DNA from: a virus
Strand: one strand, 5' to 3'
Virus record (IMG/VR): IMGVR_UViG_3300032092_000155
Location: 1 to 30,947 of that record
Length of the DNA stretch: 30,947 nt
The notes below the pieces were generated by a model. It searched no databases and had not been told where the DNA came from. It saw nothing but the letters and a program-made list of their open reading frames with translations. Shown here in pieces: positions 13,352 to 20,839 of this stretch (position 1 is the first letter of the stretch; each line of letters opens with the position of its first letter). The position numbers and the translations under genes were made by a program.

Positions 13352-15475
13352 ATGGCAACAAGAATGCAACAGCGCAGAGGTACTGCAGCACAATGGACGG
13401 CTGCAAACCCAATTCTAGCAGCAGGTGAAATCGGTTTTGAAACCGACACAAGTAAGTTTAAGATGGGTAATGGATCATCAACATGGTCTGCCCTACAGTA
13501 TTTTGCAAACGCAGCAGAACTAGCAGCAATAGTTGATGGAGCCCCAGCGCTTCTAAATACCCTTGATGAATTAGCAGCAGCGCTTGGAGATGACCCACAG
13601 GTTTTATCAACACTAGCAACAAACCTAAGCAACCACGCAACAGACACCACTGGTATTCACGGTATTGCAGACACAGCAGCATTAGCAACAAAGTCATATG
13701 CTGATGATGCGGTAACAGTTCACAATCAAGATACAACTGGTGTTCATGGAATTAACGATACATCTCTTCTTGTTACACTATCAGGAACTCAGACACTTTC
13801 AGGAAAGACTTTATCTTCTCCAGTAATTAATACACCAACAGGCTTAGTAAAAGAAGATGTGGGTCTTGCAAATGTTGACAATACATCAGATGCAAATAAG
13901 CCAGTCTCAACCGCTACTCAGACAGAACTTGATTTAAAGGCACCACTAGCAAACCCAACATTTACTGGCACCGTTAGCGGAATTACAAAGGCAATGGTAG
14001 GTCTTGCGAATGTAAATAACACATCAGATGCAGACAAGCAAATTTCTGATGCAACATCTGCAGCACTAGACCTTAAGGCTAACCTAAATGCTCCAACATT
14101 TACTGGTAATGTTAGCGGAATTACAAAGACAATGGTAGGCTTGGATCAGGTAGACAACACAGCAGATTTAGACAAGCCAGTTTCAAATGCTACGCAGGTA
14201 GCACTAGATAATAAACTTGCACTATCTGGAGGAACTCTTGTTGGATATCTAACAGCACATGCAGCACCAACAGATGCATTCCATGTTGCAACTAAGAGAT
14301 ATGTAGACACTGTTGCAGAAGGTCTTCACATGCATGCATCAGTACACGCAGCATCAACAGTAAATGTTTCTGCTAACTACTCAAATGGAACATCTGGAGT
14401 AGGTGCAACACTTACAGCAGATACAAACCGTGCATTTTCAACAATTGATGGAGAATCAGTTGTTCTTGGTCAGAGAGTACTTATTAAGAACCAGACTGAC
14501 GCAAAACAAAACGGTATTTATACATTAACAACAGTAGGTTCATCATCTGCTCCATGGGTATTAACTCGTGCTGAAGATTTTAACTCTGCAGCAGAAATTC
14601 ATGGCGGAGACTTTGTTTTCGTAACAGGTGGAACTTTGTACAACAACACTGGTTGGGTACAGACAGAAACTATGACAACAGTCGGAACTGATCCTGTAGA
14701 ATTTACACAGTTCTCAGGAGCAGGAACATATGTAGCAGGTAATGGACTTACACTAACTGGATCATCATTCTCTGCAGATCTATCAGTTCTTGCACCAAAG
14801 GATAGTCCAACATTTACAGGAACAGTTGCAGGCATTACAAAGGCAATGGTTGGACTACAGAATGTTGATAACACATCTGATGCTTCAAAGCCAGTTTCAA
14901 CTGCTACACAAACAGCACTTGATCTAAAGGCCAACCTTAATGCACCAACATTTACAGGTACAGTTTCAGGTATTACTAAGAGCATGGTGGGTCTTGGAAA
15001 TGTTGATAATACAGCAGATTCAGCAAAGCCAGTTTCAACTGCTACACAAACAGCACTTGATCTAAAGGCACCACTTGCTAATCCAACATTTACTGGTACA
15101 GTAACAGTTGCAGCATCTGGAGTAGCATTTACAGACGGTACACAGACAAAAGAAGGCGTACCTTCAAGAACAACAATTATTCCAAAGGTAGACTCATACA
15201 CACTATCATCACTAGGTGAAAGAGACTCATTAATTGAAATCAACAAGGCAACAGCAACAACTTTGACTATTCCTACAAATGCAACAGTAGCATGGCCAAT
15301 TGGAACATCAATTGATATACTACAGACTGGAGCAGGCCAGGTAACAATCGCTGGTGCAGCAGGAGTAACAGTTAATGCAACACCAGGACTTAAACTACGT
15401 ACACAATGGTCATCTGCAACTCTTCTTAAGAGAGCAACAGATAGTTGGGTAGTCGTAGGAGACCTTTCAGCATAA
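13352..15475 (+). CDS. large tail fibre with Mtd-like N-terminus and repeated shaft units
   Basis: The 707-residue protein begins RRGTAAQWTAANPILAAGEI (8-27) and ETDTSKFKMGNGSSTWSALQYF, the N-terminal domain known from Bordetella phage Mtd and many tail fibres. Five shaft units follow the pattern GL.NVDNTSD..KPVSTATQ (starting near residues 170, 216, 262, 510 and 556), most linked by PTFTGTV.GITK. Between the third and fourth lies a globular insert (about 300-480). The C-terminal 95 residues form a beta domain like that in the 5768 protein. The role is host recognition as a trimeric fibre. AAGGAG at 13337-13342 stands 9 bases before the ATG. A perfect 46-base repeat inside could allow loss or gain of a shaft unit. 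Confidence 0.8.
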   Translation: MATRMQQRRGTAAQWTAANPILAAGEIGFETDTSKFKMGNGSSTWSALQYFANAAELAAIVDGAPALLNTLDELAAALGDDPQVLSTLATNLSNHATDTTGIHGIADTAALATKSYADDAVTVHNQDTTGVHGINDTSLLVTLSGTQTLSGKTLSSPVINTPTGLVKEDVGLANVDNTSDANKPVSTATQTELDLKAPLANPTFTGTVSGITKAMVGLANVNNTSDADKQISDATSAALDLKANLNAPTFTGNVSGITKTMVGLDQVDNTADLDKPVSNATQVALDNKLALSGGTLVGYLTAHAAPTDAFHVATKRYVDTVAEGLHMHASVHAASTVNVSANYSNGTSGVGATLTADTNRAFSTIDGESVVLGQRVLIKNQTDAKQNGIYTLTTVGSSSAPWVLTRAEDFNSAAEIHGGDFVFVTGGTLYNNTGWVQTETMTTVGTDPVEFTQFSGAGTYVAGNGLTLTGSSFSADLSVLAPKDSPTFTGTVAGITKAMVGLQNVDNTSDASKPVSTATQTALDLKANLNAPTFTGTVSGITKSMVGLGNVDNTADSAKPVSTATQTALDLKAPLANPTFTGTVTVAASGVAFTDGTQTKEGVPSRTTIIPKVDSYTLSSLGERDSLIEINKATATTLTIPTNATVAWPIGTSIDILQTGAGQVTIAGAAGVTVNATPGLKLRTQWSSATLLKRATDSWVVVGDLSA
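14886..15069 (+). repeat. 46-base perfect direct repeat within the fibre gene
   Basis: Bases 14886-14931 and 15024-15069 are identical and 138 bases (46 codons) apart. Recombination between them would remove or duplicate one complete shaft unit in frame. Confidence 0.85.
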
Positions 15476-15505
15476 AAAATAAATAAAGAAATTGGAGAAA
15501 TATAA

Positions 15506-16381
15506 ATGGCAAAGAAAGAATTAGGATCGAAGTCTCTACAACAGAACGACTTCTTAGAACCAAAAGCGCCAACTGGCGTTACAGCAACAGACATTGGAAC
15601 AAGTCGCTCATTTAATAATGCAGCAGTAACTGTTTCATTTTCTTTGCCAGCAGATTCCCCAGCAGCAACATCATACACAGTAACATCTTCACCAGGTGGT
15701 TTAACTGGAACTGGATCAGGTTCACCTATAACAGTTTCAGGTTTACAGTCTGGAACATCTTATACATTTACAGTTACAGCAACTAATGCTTCTGGAACAT
15801 CACAGGCATCTGCCGCTTCTACTGCTGTTACAGCAACATCTGTTCCTGCAACAGTAGGAAAACCAACTGTTTCAACATCAGTAAACCAGGATACTGTTTC
15901 CTGGTCAGCACCTGCAACTGGAGGAAAGAATATTACTGGATACAGAGTTAAGTCTTCTGATGGTCCAGTTACTGTTGTTGGAAATGTTAACACAGTAAAC
16001 ATAGCAGAAACTGGTGGAACTTCACAGAGTTATCAGGTTCTTGCAATAAATGCAAACGGTGATGGTCTTTACAGTATCAGTTCTGATAGCGTAACAACCA
16101 CACCGCCGTTCTTCCCACCATCATTTCCATTCTTCCCGTTCTTCCCACCATTCTTCCCACCATTCTTCCCACCAGCGTTCTGTCCATTCTTCCCGTTCTT
16201 CCCACCATTCTTCCCACCATTCTTCCCACCATCATTCTGTCCATTCTTCCCATCGTTCTGTCCATTCTTCCCACCGTCGTTCTGTCCGTTCTTCCCATCG
16301 TTCTGTCCGTCGTTCTGCCCATCATTCTGCCCATGGTTCCCACCATTTTTCCCATACTTTACAATCGGTGGCGCAGTCTAA
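15506..16381 (+). CDS. two-FN3-domain protein with C-terminal FFPP/FCPFFP repeat
   Basis: This protein has 291 residues. Residues about 20-110 and 111-198 are two fibronectin type III domains (APTGVTA...TSYTVTSSPGG...GTSYTFTVTATNASGTS; then TVSWSAPATGGKNITGYRV...SYQVLAINANGDG). Such domains often serve as surface-binding spacers in phage tails. The last 92 residues are almost only Phe, Pro, Ser and Cys in [10 protein letters not shown] and FCPFFP units, ending WFPPFFPYFTIGGAV. The repeat is related to that of the 5768 protein but has added Cys residues that could cross-link. TGGAG at 15493-15497 is the ribosome site. A prolyl-hydroxylase-like gene starts 61 bases after the stop. I know no named family for the repeat. 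Confidence 0.75.
   Translation: MAKKELGSKSLQQNDFLEPKAPTGVTATDIGTSRSFNNAAVTVSFSLPADSPAATSYTVTSSPGGLTGTGSGSPITVSGLQSGTSYTFTVTATNASGTSQASAASTAVTATSVPATVGKPTVSTSVNQDTVSWSAPATGGKNITGYRVKSSDGPVTVVGNVNTVNIAETGGTSQSYQVLAINANGDGLYSISSDSVTTTPPFFPPSFPFFPFFPPFFPPFFPPAFCPFFPFFPPFFPPFFPPSFCPFFPSFCPFFPPSFCPFFPSFCPSFCPSFCPWFPPFFPYFTIGGAV
16103..16360 (+). repeat. degenerate CCATTCTTCCCA-type repeat coding for FFPP/FCPFFP
   Basis: Short units of 12-15 bases built on TTCTTCCCACC and TTCTGTCC are repeated through the 3' end of the FN3 gene. They encode alternating Phe-Phe and Pro-Pro with inserted Ser-Phe-Cys. Confidence 0.85.
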
Positions 16382-16399
16382 TATATTCAAGTAGATAAG

Positions 16400-16442
16400 G
16401 TATGCCATACTGACATTACGTTGGTATGGTATACTTTATTTT
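16400..16442 (+). terminator. 11-base-pair hairpin with T-rich tail, overlapping a promoter
   Basis: GTATGCCATAC (16400-16410) pairs with GTATGGTATAC (16424-16434), ten Watson-Crick pairs and one G-U, around a 13-base loop. TTTATTTT (16435-16442) follows directly. This is a good intrinsic terminator for the structural block. Its 3' arm contains most of the -10 box for the next gene. Confidence 0.65.
16427..16435 (+). promoter_or_regulatory. extended -10 promoter, leaderless start at 16443
   Basis: TGGTATACT (extended motif from 16427) ends 7 bases before the ATG at 16443. It opens the oxygenase gene cluster. Confidence 0.7.
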
Positions 16443-17144
16443 ATGGACAAAAGATATGAATGGTATGACGCTCCACGACTAGAAAAAACACAAACTAGAC
16501 TTGAAAAGCGTACAATTACGAACAATGTTCAAGTTTTTAATTTAGAATATGGAATTAATCTATACAGAAATGCTATACCAAAAAATCAATGTCTTAGTAT
16601 TATAGACAGACTAGAGGCTGGGGCAAATAGGGATTCTTTTAATCTTTCTTGGAATGGTGCACAAGTAAATGACAAAGAAGATACTGAGCATGTAAGAAAC
16701 TGCCTTGATATTAAGTATAAAAGAGATCATATGGGTAAAGGAATTTCTTTTGATCAAGATATGTTTGATATTCATAAAGAAGTTGAAGACTGTCTTGATA
16801 TTTGCCTAAGAGACTATGAGTCTCTATGGCACCTTCAGATGTTTTACAAAGAAGCCTTTAACTTTGTCAAGTATCTACCTGGTAAATATTTTAAACTTCA
16901 TGGAGATCATGGACCATTCTATTCTTGTACAGTATCCGCAGTTGTCTACTTAAACGATAACTACTCTGGAGGAGAGATTGAATTCCCAAGACAAGGAATT
17001 AAAATTAAGCCAGAGGCTGGAGATATAATTATCTTCCCATCAAATTTTGTTTATGAACATGCATCTTGTGAAATTTTTGAGGGGACAAAGTATTCAGTCG
17101 TTATTATGACAGACTATAACGACCTTCATCACAAAACACACTAG
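16443..17144 (+). CDS. 2-oxoglutarate/Fe(II) oxygenase, prolyl-4-hydroxylase-like (1 of 5)
   Basis: This 233-residue protein has the double-stranded beta-helix oxygenase core in its C-terminal half. The Fe ligands are H153 and D155 (LHGDHG) and H206 (YEHASCE), with K216 in GTKYSVV as the probable 2-oxoglutarate anchor. A Lys anchor is typical of prolyl 4-hydroxylases; many other family members use Arg. VVYLNDNYSGGEIEFP (167-182) is the usual strand and turn between the ligands. The enzyme would use O2 and 2-oxoglutarate to hydroxylate a substrate. The substrate is unknown, but the gene directly follows a protein with 92 residues of Pro/Phe repeat. It is very similar to the next gene, indicating tandem duplication. 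No signal peptide is seen. Confidence 0.85.
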   Translation: MDKRYEWYDAPRLEKTQTRLEKRTITNNVQVFNLEYGINLYRNAIPKNQCLSIIDRLEAGANRDSFNLSWNGAQVNDKEDTEHVRNCLDIKYKRDHMGKGISFDQDMFDIHKEVEDCLDICLRDYESLWHLQMFYKEAFNFVKYLPGKYFKLHGDHGPFYSCTVSAVVYLNDNYSGGEIEFPRQGIKIKPEAGDIIIFPSNFVYEHASCEIFEGTKYSVVIMTDYNDLHHKTH

Positions 17145-17153
17145 TGGTATAAT
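17145..17153 (+). promoter_or_regulatory. extended -10 promoter with short leader
   Basis: TGGTATAAT begins immediately after the upstream stop codon. The ATG at 17176 is 22 bases downstream and has GAGAGAGG (17161-17168) as ribosome site, so this is a leadered transcript. Confidence 0.65.
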
Positions 17154-17175
17154 ATATATAGAGAGAGGTATTAAA

Positions 17176-17874
17176 ATGGATCAAGTAACTAATGCATTGC
17201 CAGAAGAGGCAAAGAACTATGAAACACCAACATGGTCATCATTTGAAAATTTAGGTAGTGGAATTATTGTATATCGAGATGTACTTCCTAAAGAACTAGA
17301 AATAATTAAAAGAATTGAAGAAAACTTAGATGAAAATCATCCTAGATACCACTGGATGGAAGCATTTGTTGGATATCAGCAAAGTATGCCAGAATATAGA
17401 GACTGTCAAGACTTTAAGTTTAAAAAAACAGACATATCTCAAGACCCTAGCCAGCAATCACTAAATCTACAATCTTTATGGCAAGACTGTTATGATAGAC
17501 AAAAGCCAGCAGTAGATCATTACAGACAAATGTTTAATATTTCAGAACTTCGATACTGGGAAGCAATGAACTTTGTTAAGTATAATAAGGGACAACATTT
17601 TCAGTACCACCACGATCACGGATTCTCTTATAATTGCACAGTATCTCTTGTTGCTTATCCTAATGACGATTATGAAGGAGGAGAACTTTCATTTGCTCAT
17701 CAAGGATTAATGCTAAAGCCAAGAGCAGGAGACCTATATGTTTTCCCATCTAACTACATGTACAGCCACAGAGCAATGCCAGTTCACTCTGGAACAAAAT
17801 ATTCAATTGTAACAATGCTAGACTATAGTGCAAAGTATCACAGTCCAGATCTTTATAGAGAAACTGGCGATTAA
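17176..17874 (+). CDS. 2-oxoglutarate/Fe(II) oxygenase, prolyl-4-hydroxylase-like (2 of 5)
   Basis: The 232-residue product mirrors the preceding enzyme: Fe ligands H145 and D147 (YHHDHG) and H198 (YSHRAMP), and K208 in GTKYSIV. The segments YWEAMNFVKYNKGQHFQYHHD and NDDYEGGELSFAHQG align residue for residue with the 16443 protein, so the pair arose by duplication and then diverged, mainly in the first 120 residues. These probably define substrate choice. Both keep all expected catalytic residues, so two active enzymes are likely. The following gene begins two bases after the stop with a TTG codon, so this and the next two genes are probably co-transcribed. Confidence 0.85.
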   Translation: MDQVTNALPEEAKNYETPTWSSFENLGSGIIVYRDVLPKELEIIKRIEENLDENHPRYHWMEAFVGYQQSMPEYRDCQDFKFKKTDISQDPSQQSLNLQSLWQDCYDRQKPAVDHYRQMFNISELRYWEAMNFVKYNKGQHFQYHHDHGFSYNCTVSLVAYPNDDYEGGELSFAHQGLMLKPRAGDLYVFPSNYMYSHRAMPVHSGTKYSIVTMLDYSAKYHSPDLYRETGD

Positions 17875-17876
17875 TA

Positions 17877-18584
17877 TTGAACATTAGTGTTTATCAAAAA
17901 GATACTTCTAAAGTAAATTTTTACCCACTGTCTGTAAAGAGAGATTGGATGGATATTACTTTTGAAAAGCATGCATACAGATGTTTTCCTGTATCTCTTG
18001 CAAACACTCTAGGATGGACATTTTCGTATCCAGTTGATATATCTTTTATATGGGACGGAAATCCAGGCTCAGAAGATGGACATGTAGAGGTTTTGTCTGG
18101 TCATGAACACGTGTTTACTAATAGATCTAATGCAACAATAAGTTTTAATAGTGAAATAACTTTTAGAACAGAAGAAAATGTTAGTCTTTTAGTCATGCCA
18201 GTTCCAAATCAATTTATTGATGGTGTTCAAGGTTTTACAACAATACTTAGTACTTCCGTGCTAGAACCAGCACTGCCCTATGCATGGAAAATAACAAAAG
18301 CCAATGAGATTATAACAATCCCAGCAAATACACCAATAGCGTCAATAATTCCAATTAACTTAACAAATATACAAGATACTAATGTTTCTTTGTATACAGA
18401 AAATTTTGATCCTAAGTACTATGAGCAACTTTCTGAATATGGAAGAGTATCTGGAGAAATGACTAAGTATGGAACATGGACAAACTTTTACAGAGATGCG
18501 GTAGATCATAAAGGAAATAGTCGTGGTGAGCACGAACTAAAAAGTTTAAAGTTAAAGGTTAATGACCATAGAAATGAGAAATAA
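17877..18584 (+). CDS. DUF6065-like protein
   Basis: This 235-residue protein contains KHAYRCFPVSLANTLGW (31-47) and FIWDGNP, which match my recollection of the DUF6065 pattern (R-C-x-P-L-x-x-A-N-x-x-G-W). The family has no established function. The product is mostly beta with an IPANTPIASIIPINL segment near 165, like the cupin-type core of the next protein. It starts with TTG two bases after the upstream stop. I keep this start because it is tightly packed and the next in-frame ATG, near 17949, would delete the first 24 residues. It overlaps the next start by one base (TAATG). Position among five oxygenases suggests a shared pathway, but that is inference. Confidence 0.65.
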   Translation: MNISVYQKDTSKVNFYPLSVKRDWMDITFEKHAYRCFPVSLANTLGWTFSYPVDISFIWDGNPGSEDGHVEVLSGHEHVFTNRSNATISFNSEITFRTEENVSLLVMPVPNQFIDGVQGFTTILSTSVLEPALPYAWKITKANEIITIPANTPIASIIPINLTNIQDTNVSLYTENFDPKYYEQLSEYGRVSGEMTKYGTWTNFYRDAVDHKGNSRGEHELKSLKLKVNDHRNEK

Positions 18585-19318
18585 TGAATACAGAAAAAAT
18601 AACATTTTTATCAAACAAAACATGGCTTTCAAAAGATAGTAAATCAACACCAAGATCTATAATCAGGACAATACCTGAGTGGTACAGAAAAGCAGATAGG
18701 TTCGCAAAATCTCCAACAGATGATTCATTTGTTATTGGTCCAGACAATGGTAAAATTCCAACATGGAAGGCATGCCCAGCAATTTTTGACATAATGGGAA
18801 CAGGTTATGCTTTAAGTACTCCATGTGATATTGAGTTTTACATTAAAGATAACAAAATAAAGCACAGGGTTCTTGATGGCAAGTATCAAGACTTTATTCA
18901 GGTAAGAGATGAGATGCCACAGTTTCAGCATCCCCGTGGCTACTACATTGATCACTTTGCTTTAACCTGCGACTGGCAAATAAAACTTCCTCCAGGGTAT
19001 AGCGCTTTATATTCACAGCCATTTAATAGGTTTGAATTGCCATTCTTAGTTACCAGTGGAATTATTGACAATGATAAGGTACATCTACCAGGCTCTCTTC
19101 CATTTTTTATTATTGAAGGATTTGAAGGTATTATTCCAGCAGGAACTACGTATGCACAGTTAATTCCATTTAAAAGAGAAAATTGGATATCAGAGATTAT
19201 TGAGCAAGAAGATGGAAGAGAACTTATGATGCAGGCATTTGAAAACTCAAAAATTTACAGAAAGCCAGACGGAGGAGTTTATAAAAACGAGGTTTGGGAA
19301 CAAAGAAAATATGAGTAG
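18584..19318 (+). CDS. cupin-like phage protein of unknown function
   Basis: This 244-residue protein has SIIRTIPEWYRKADRFA near the N-terminus and IPTWKACPAIFDIMGTGYAL (58-77), then CDIEFY. The second half has PFFIIEGFEGIIPAGTTYAQ followed by LIPFKREN. Proteins of this pattern occur in marine phages and seem to have a cupin-like beta core. The repeated plan (P-x-W, CP, GYxLxxPCDI, IPAGTxxAQLIP) is loosely shared with the preceding DUF6065-like gene, so both may be distant relatives. No His triad for metal is obvious. It is translationally coupled to the gene before it. Unknown role, probably linked to the neighbouring oxygenases. Confidence 0.6.
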   Translation: MNTEKITFLSNKTWLSKDSKSTPRSIIRTIPEWYRKADRFAKSPTDDSFVIGPDNGKIPTWKACPAIFDIMGTGYALSTPCDIEFYIKDNKIKHRVLDGKYQDFIQVRDEMPQFQHPRGYYIDHFALTCDWQIKLPPGYSALYSQPFNRFELPFLVTSGIIDNDKVHLPGSLPFFIIEGFEGIIPAGTTYAQLIPFKRENWISEIIEQEDGRELMMQAFENSKIYRKPDGGVYKNEVWEQRKYE

Positions 19319-19323
19319 AGTGG

Positions 19324-19332
19324 TGGTATAAT
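19324..19332 (+). promoter_or_regulatory. extended -10 promoter, leaderless start at 19339
   Basis: TGGTATAAT ends 6 bases before the ATG at 19339. It divides the oxygenase cluster into two transcription units. Confidence 0.75.
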
Positions 19333-19338
19333 CTTATT

Positions 19339-20019
19339 ATGGATAACAGAGAGTACGCAAATAACTATGTTGCAGATAGGTTTTCAATAACACCATCAGG
19401 ATATTTTGGAAATGACAAAGTTAACATTCAGGGTAGAGAAAATTTTATTAGTTCAGAAGATTTAGATTTTTTGTCAAATGCTGCAAAAAATATAACTATC
19501 TGGGATTTAACCGAAACACATTATGATGATAATGGTGTTATGATATATGACTCATCATATTGGGAAGACCGTGTTGCAACATCAAGAACGCTGATGCTTA
19601 ATGATGAAAGAATAAACCCAATAATTGAAAAACTACAAGCACGACTAAAAGAAGAGGTCGATGATTTCTTCGGTGTAGACGCTTGGCCAACAAGTCCAGC
19701 AATTGTTCGATGGTTGCCTGGACAACTTCAACTGCCACATGCTGATAAAGAATTGCATGAAGGAGAAAATGCAGGAAAGCCAAACGATTTTCCATACTAT
19801 GATATTGCTGGATTATTTTATTTAAATGACGACTATGAAGGCGGGGAACTTTATTTTCCAAAGCAAGATGTTCAGTTTAAGCCAAAATCAGGAGCAGCAT
19901 ACTTTTTCCCAGGAGATCTAAACTATATACACGGAGTAACAGAAATTACAAGCGGTATAAGATATGTTATTCCATTTTTCTTTACAATCTTGTCTCATAA
20001 GGATAAGACTCATGCCTGA
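19339..20019 (+). CDS. 2-oxoglutarate/Fe(II) oxygenase (3 of 5)
   Basis: The 226-residue product has Fe ligands H134 and D136 (PHADKE) and H198 (YIHGVTEI), with R208 in SGIRYVIPFF as the 2-oxoglutarate anchor. GLFYLNDDYEGGELYFPKQ (158-176) is the strand pair typical of the family. The Arg anchor and the HGVxEI motif are shared with the gene at 20839 and not with the first two enzymes, so the cluster contains at least two subfamilies. Substrate is unknown. Its last 8 bases overlap the start of the next gene. Confidence 0.85.
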   Translation: MDNREYANNYVADRFSITPSGYFGNDKVNIQGRENFISSEDLDFLSNAAKNITIWDLTETHYDDNGVMIYDSSYWEDRVATSRTLMLNDERINPIIEKLQARLKEEVDDFFGVDAWPTSPAIVRWLPGQLQLPHADKELHEGENAGKPNDFPYYDIAGLFYLNDDYEGGELYFPKQDVQFKPKSGAAYFFPGDLNYIHGVTEITSGIRYVIPFFFTILSHKDKTHA

Positions 20020-20839
20020 AATCACGATAACTAAGTTAGATGAGAACATATACATCTATAAAGGATTAATCCCAAACAATAAAAAAATTGTAGAATTATT
20101 AAAGGAATCTGAATCTAATAAGGGTAGTAGTTTTTTATTCGACGACTGGCAGCCCTGGAGTCGCTTCGGTTCATACGTCTATACAATTGGTCAGCCACTA
20201 AATGAAAATGACGAAAACGCAAAAACGCAACTTTATTTGGATGAAAAAGAAGCACTTGACACAATCTTGAATGCTTTTTATTATGCAACTAGTAACTTCA
20301 TGTCTTCTCACGAACTTTCAATTGGAGAAGATTGGGTAAGGATGGGCCCATCAATTTCAAAATATACTCATGACAACAACCCACACCTTAGTGAAGATTC
20401 TTTAGAAATGATGTATCATACAGACTATAAGGTATTTGAAGCAGACTCGCCAGGAAATAAGTTTGCACTTACGTGCACAATGTACTTAAATGATGACTAT
20501 AGAGATGGCGGATTATCTTTCTTAACTGGAGATAAAAGAACAATAGATTATAAGCCAGTTGCTGGAGATGTCTTAGTTTTTCCATCTGGGCACCCAGATC
20601 TTCTTTCTCAGGAGGGAAGATATCTTCATGCCGTTAAAAGAATTAGAGATGTAGATAAATATCTTGTTAGATGTTTTTATCAAATTCCTTTTGATGGAAC
20701 ACCAGAGTGGCATGCAAATCAGGAAAGATTCGGTGCTGAAGAATGGGCAAAGATGGAAAAGGAAAGAATTGAAAATAATCGCAGATATCATGATTTTCAA
20801 AATAAAGAAGAAAAGCAAGAGAATAGTGAGAAGATGTAA
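20012..20839 (+). CDS. 2-oxoglutarate/Fe(II) oxygenase (4 of 5)
   Basis: This protein has 275 residues. The Fe ligands are H136 and D138 (YHTDYK) and H206 (YLHAVKRI). K216 or R220 in DKYLVRCFYQ would hold 2-oxoglutarate. CTMYLNDDYRDGGLSFLTGD (155-174) and YKPVAGDVLVFPSG are family strands. The C-terminal 50 residues are highly charged and helical (EEWAKMEKERIENNRRYHDF). The start at 20012 is chosen because AAGGA (19999-20003) lies 8 bases upstream; an in-frame ATG at 19964 lies deep within the previous gene. It overlaps the genes on both sides, so the last three oxygenases are one operon. It is the most divergent of the five. Confidence 0.8.
   Translation: MPEITITKLDENIYIYKGLIPNNKKIVELLKESESNKGSSFLFDDWQPWSRFGSYVYTIGQPLNENDENAKTQLYLDEKEALDTILNAFYYATSNFMSSHELSIGEDWVRMGPSISKYTHDNNPHLSEDSLEMMYHTDYKVFEADSPGNKFALTCTMYLNDDYRDGGLSFLTGDKRTIDYKPVAGDVLVFPSGHPDLLSQEGRYLHAVKRIRDVDKYLVRCFYQIPFDGTPEWHANQERFGAEEWAKMEKERIENNRRYHDFQNKEEKQENSEKM

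Noticed and set aside
13352-15475. Diversity-generating retroelement, because the fibre has an Mtd-like N-terminus
   Set aside because: No reverse transcriptase gene and no template/variable repeat pair are visible; only the attachment domain is shared with Mtd.
14599-15678. 359-codon minus-strand open frame
   Set aside because: It lies antisense to the fibre gene at 13352. GCA/ACA-rich codons on one strand leave few stops on the other; the product has no domain pattern and no ribosome site.
16077-16355. Met/Gly/Arg-repeat frame on the minus strand
   Set aside because: It is the reverse reading of the FFPP repeat DNA and has no start signals.
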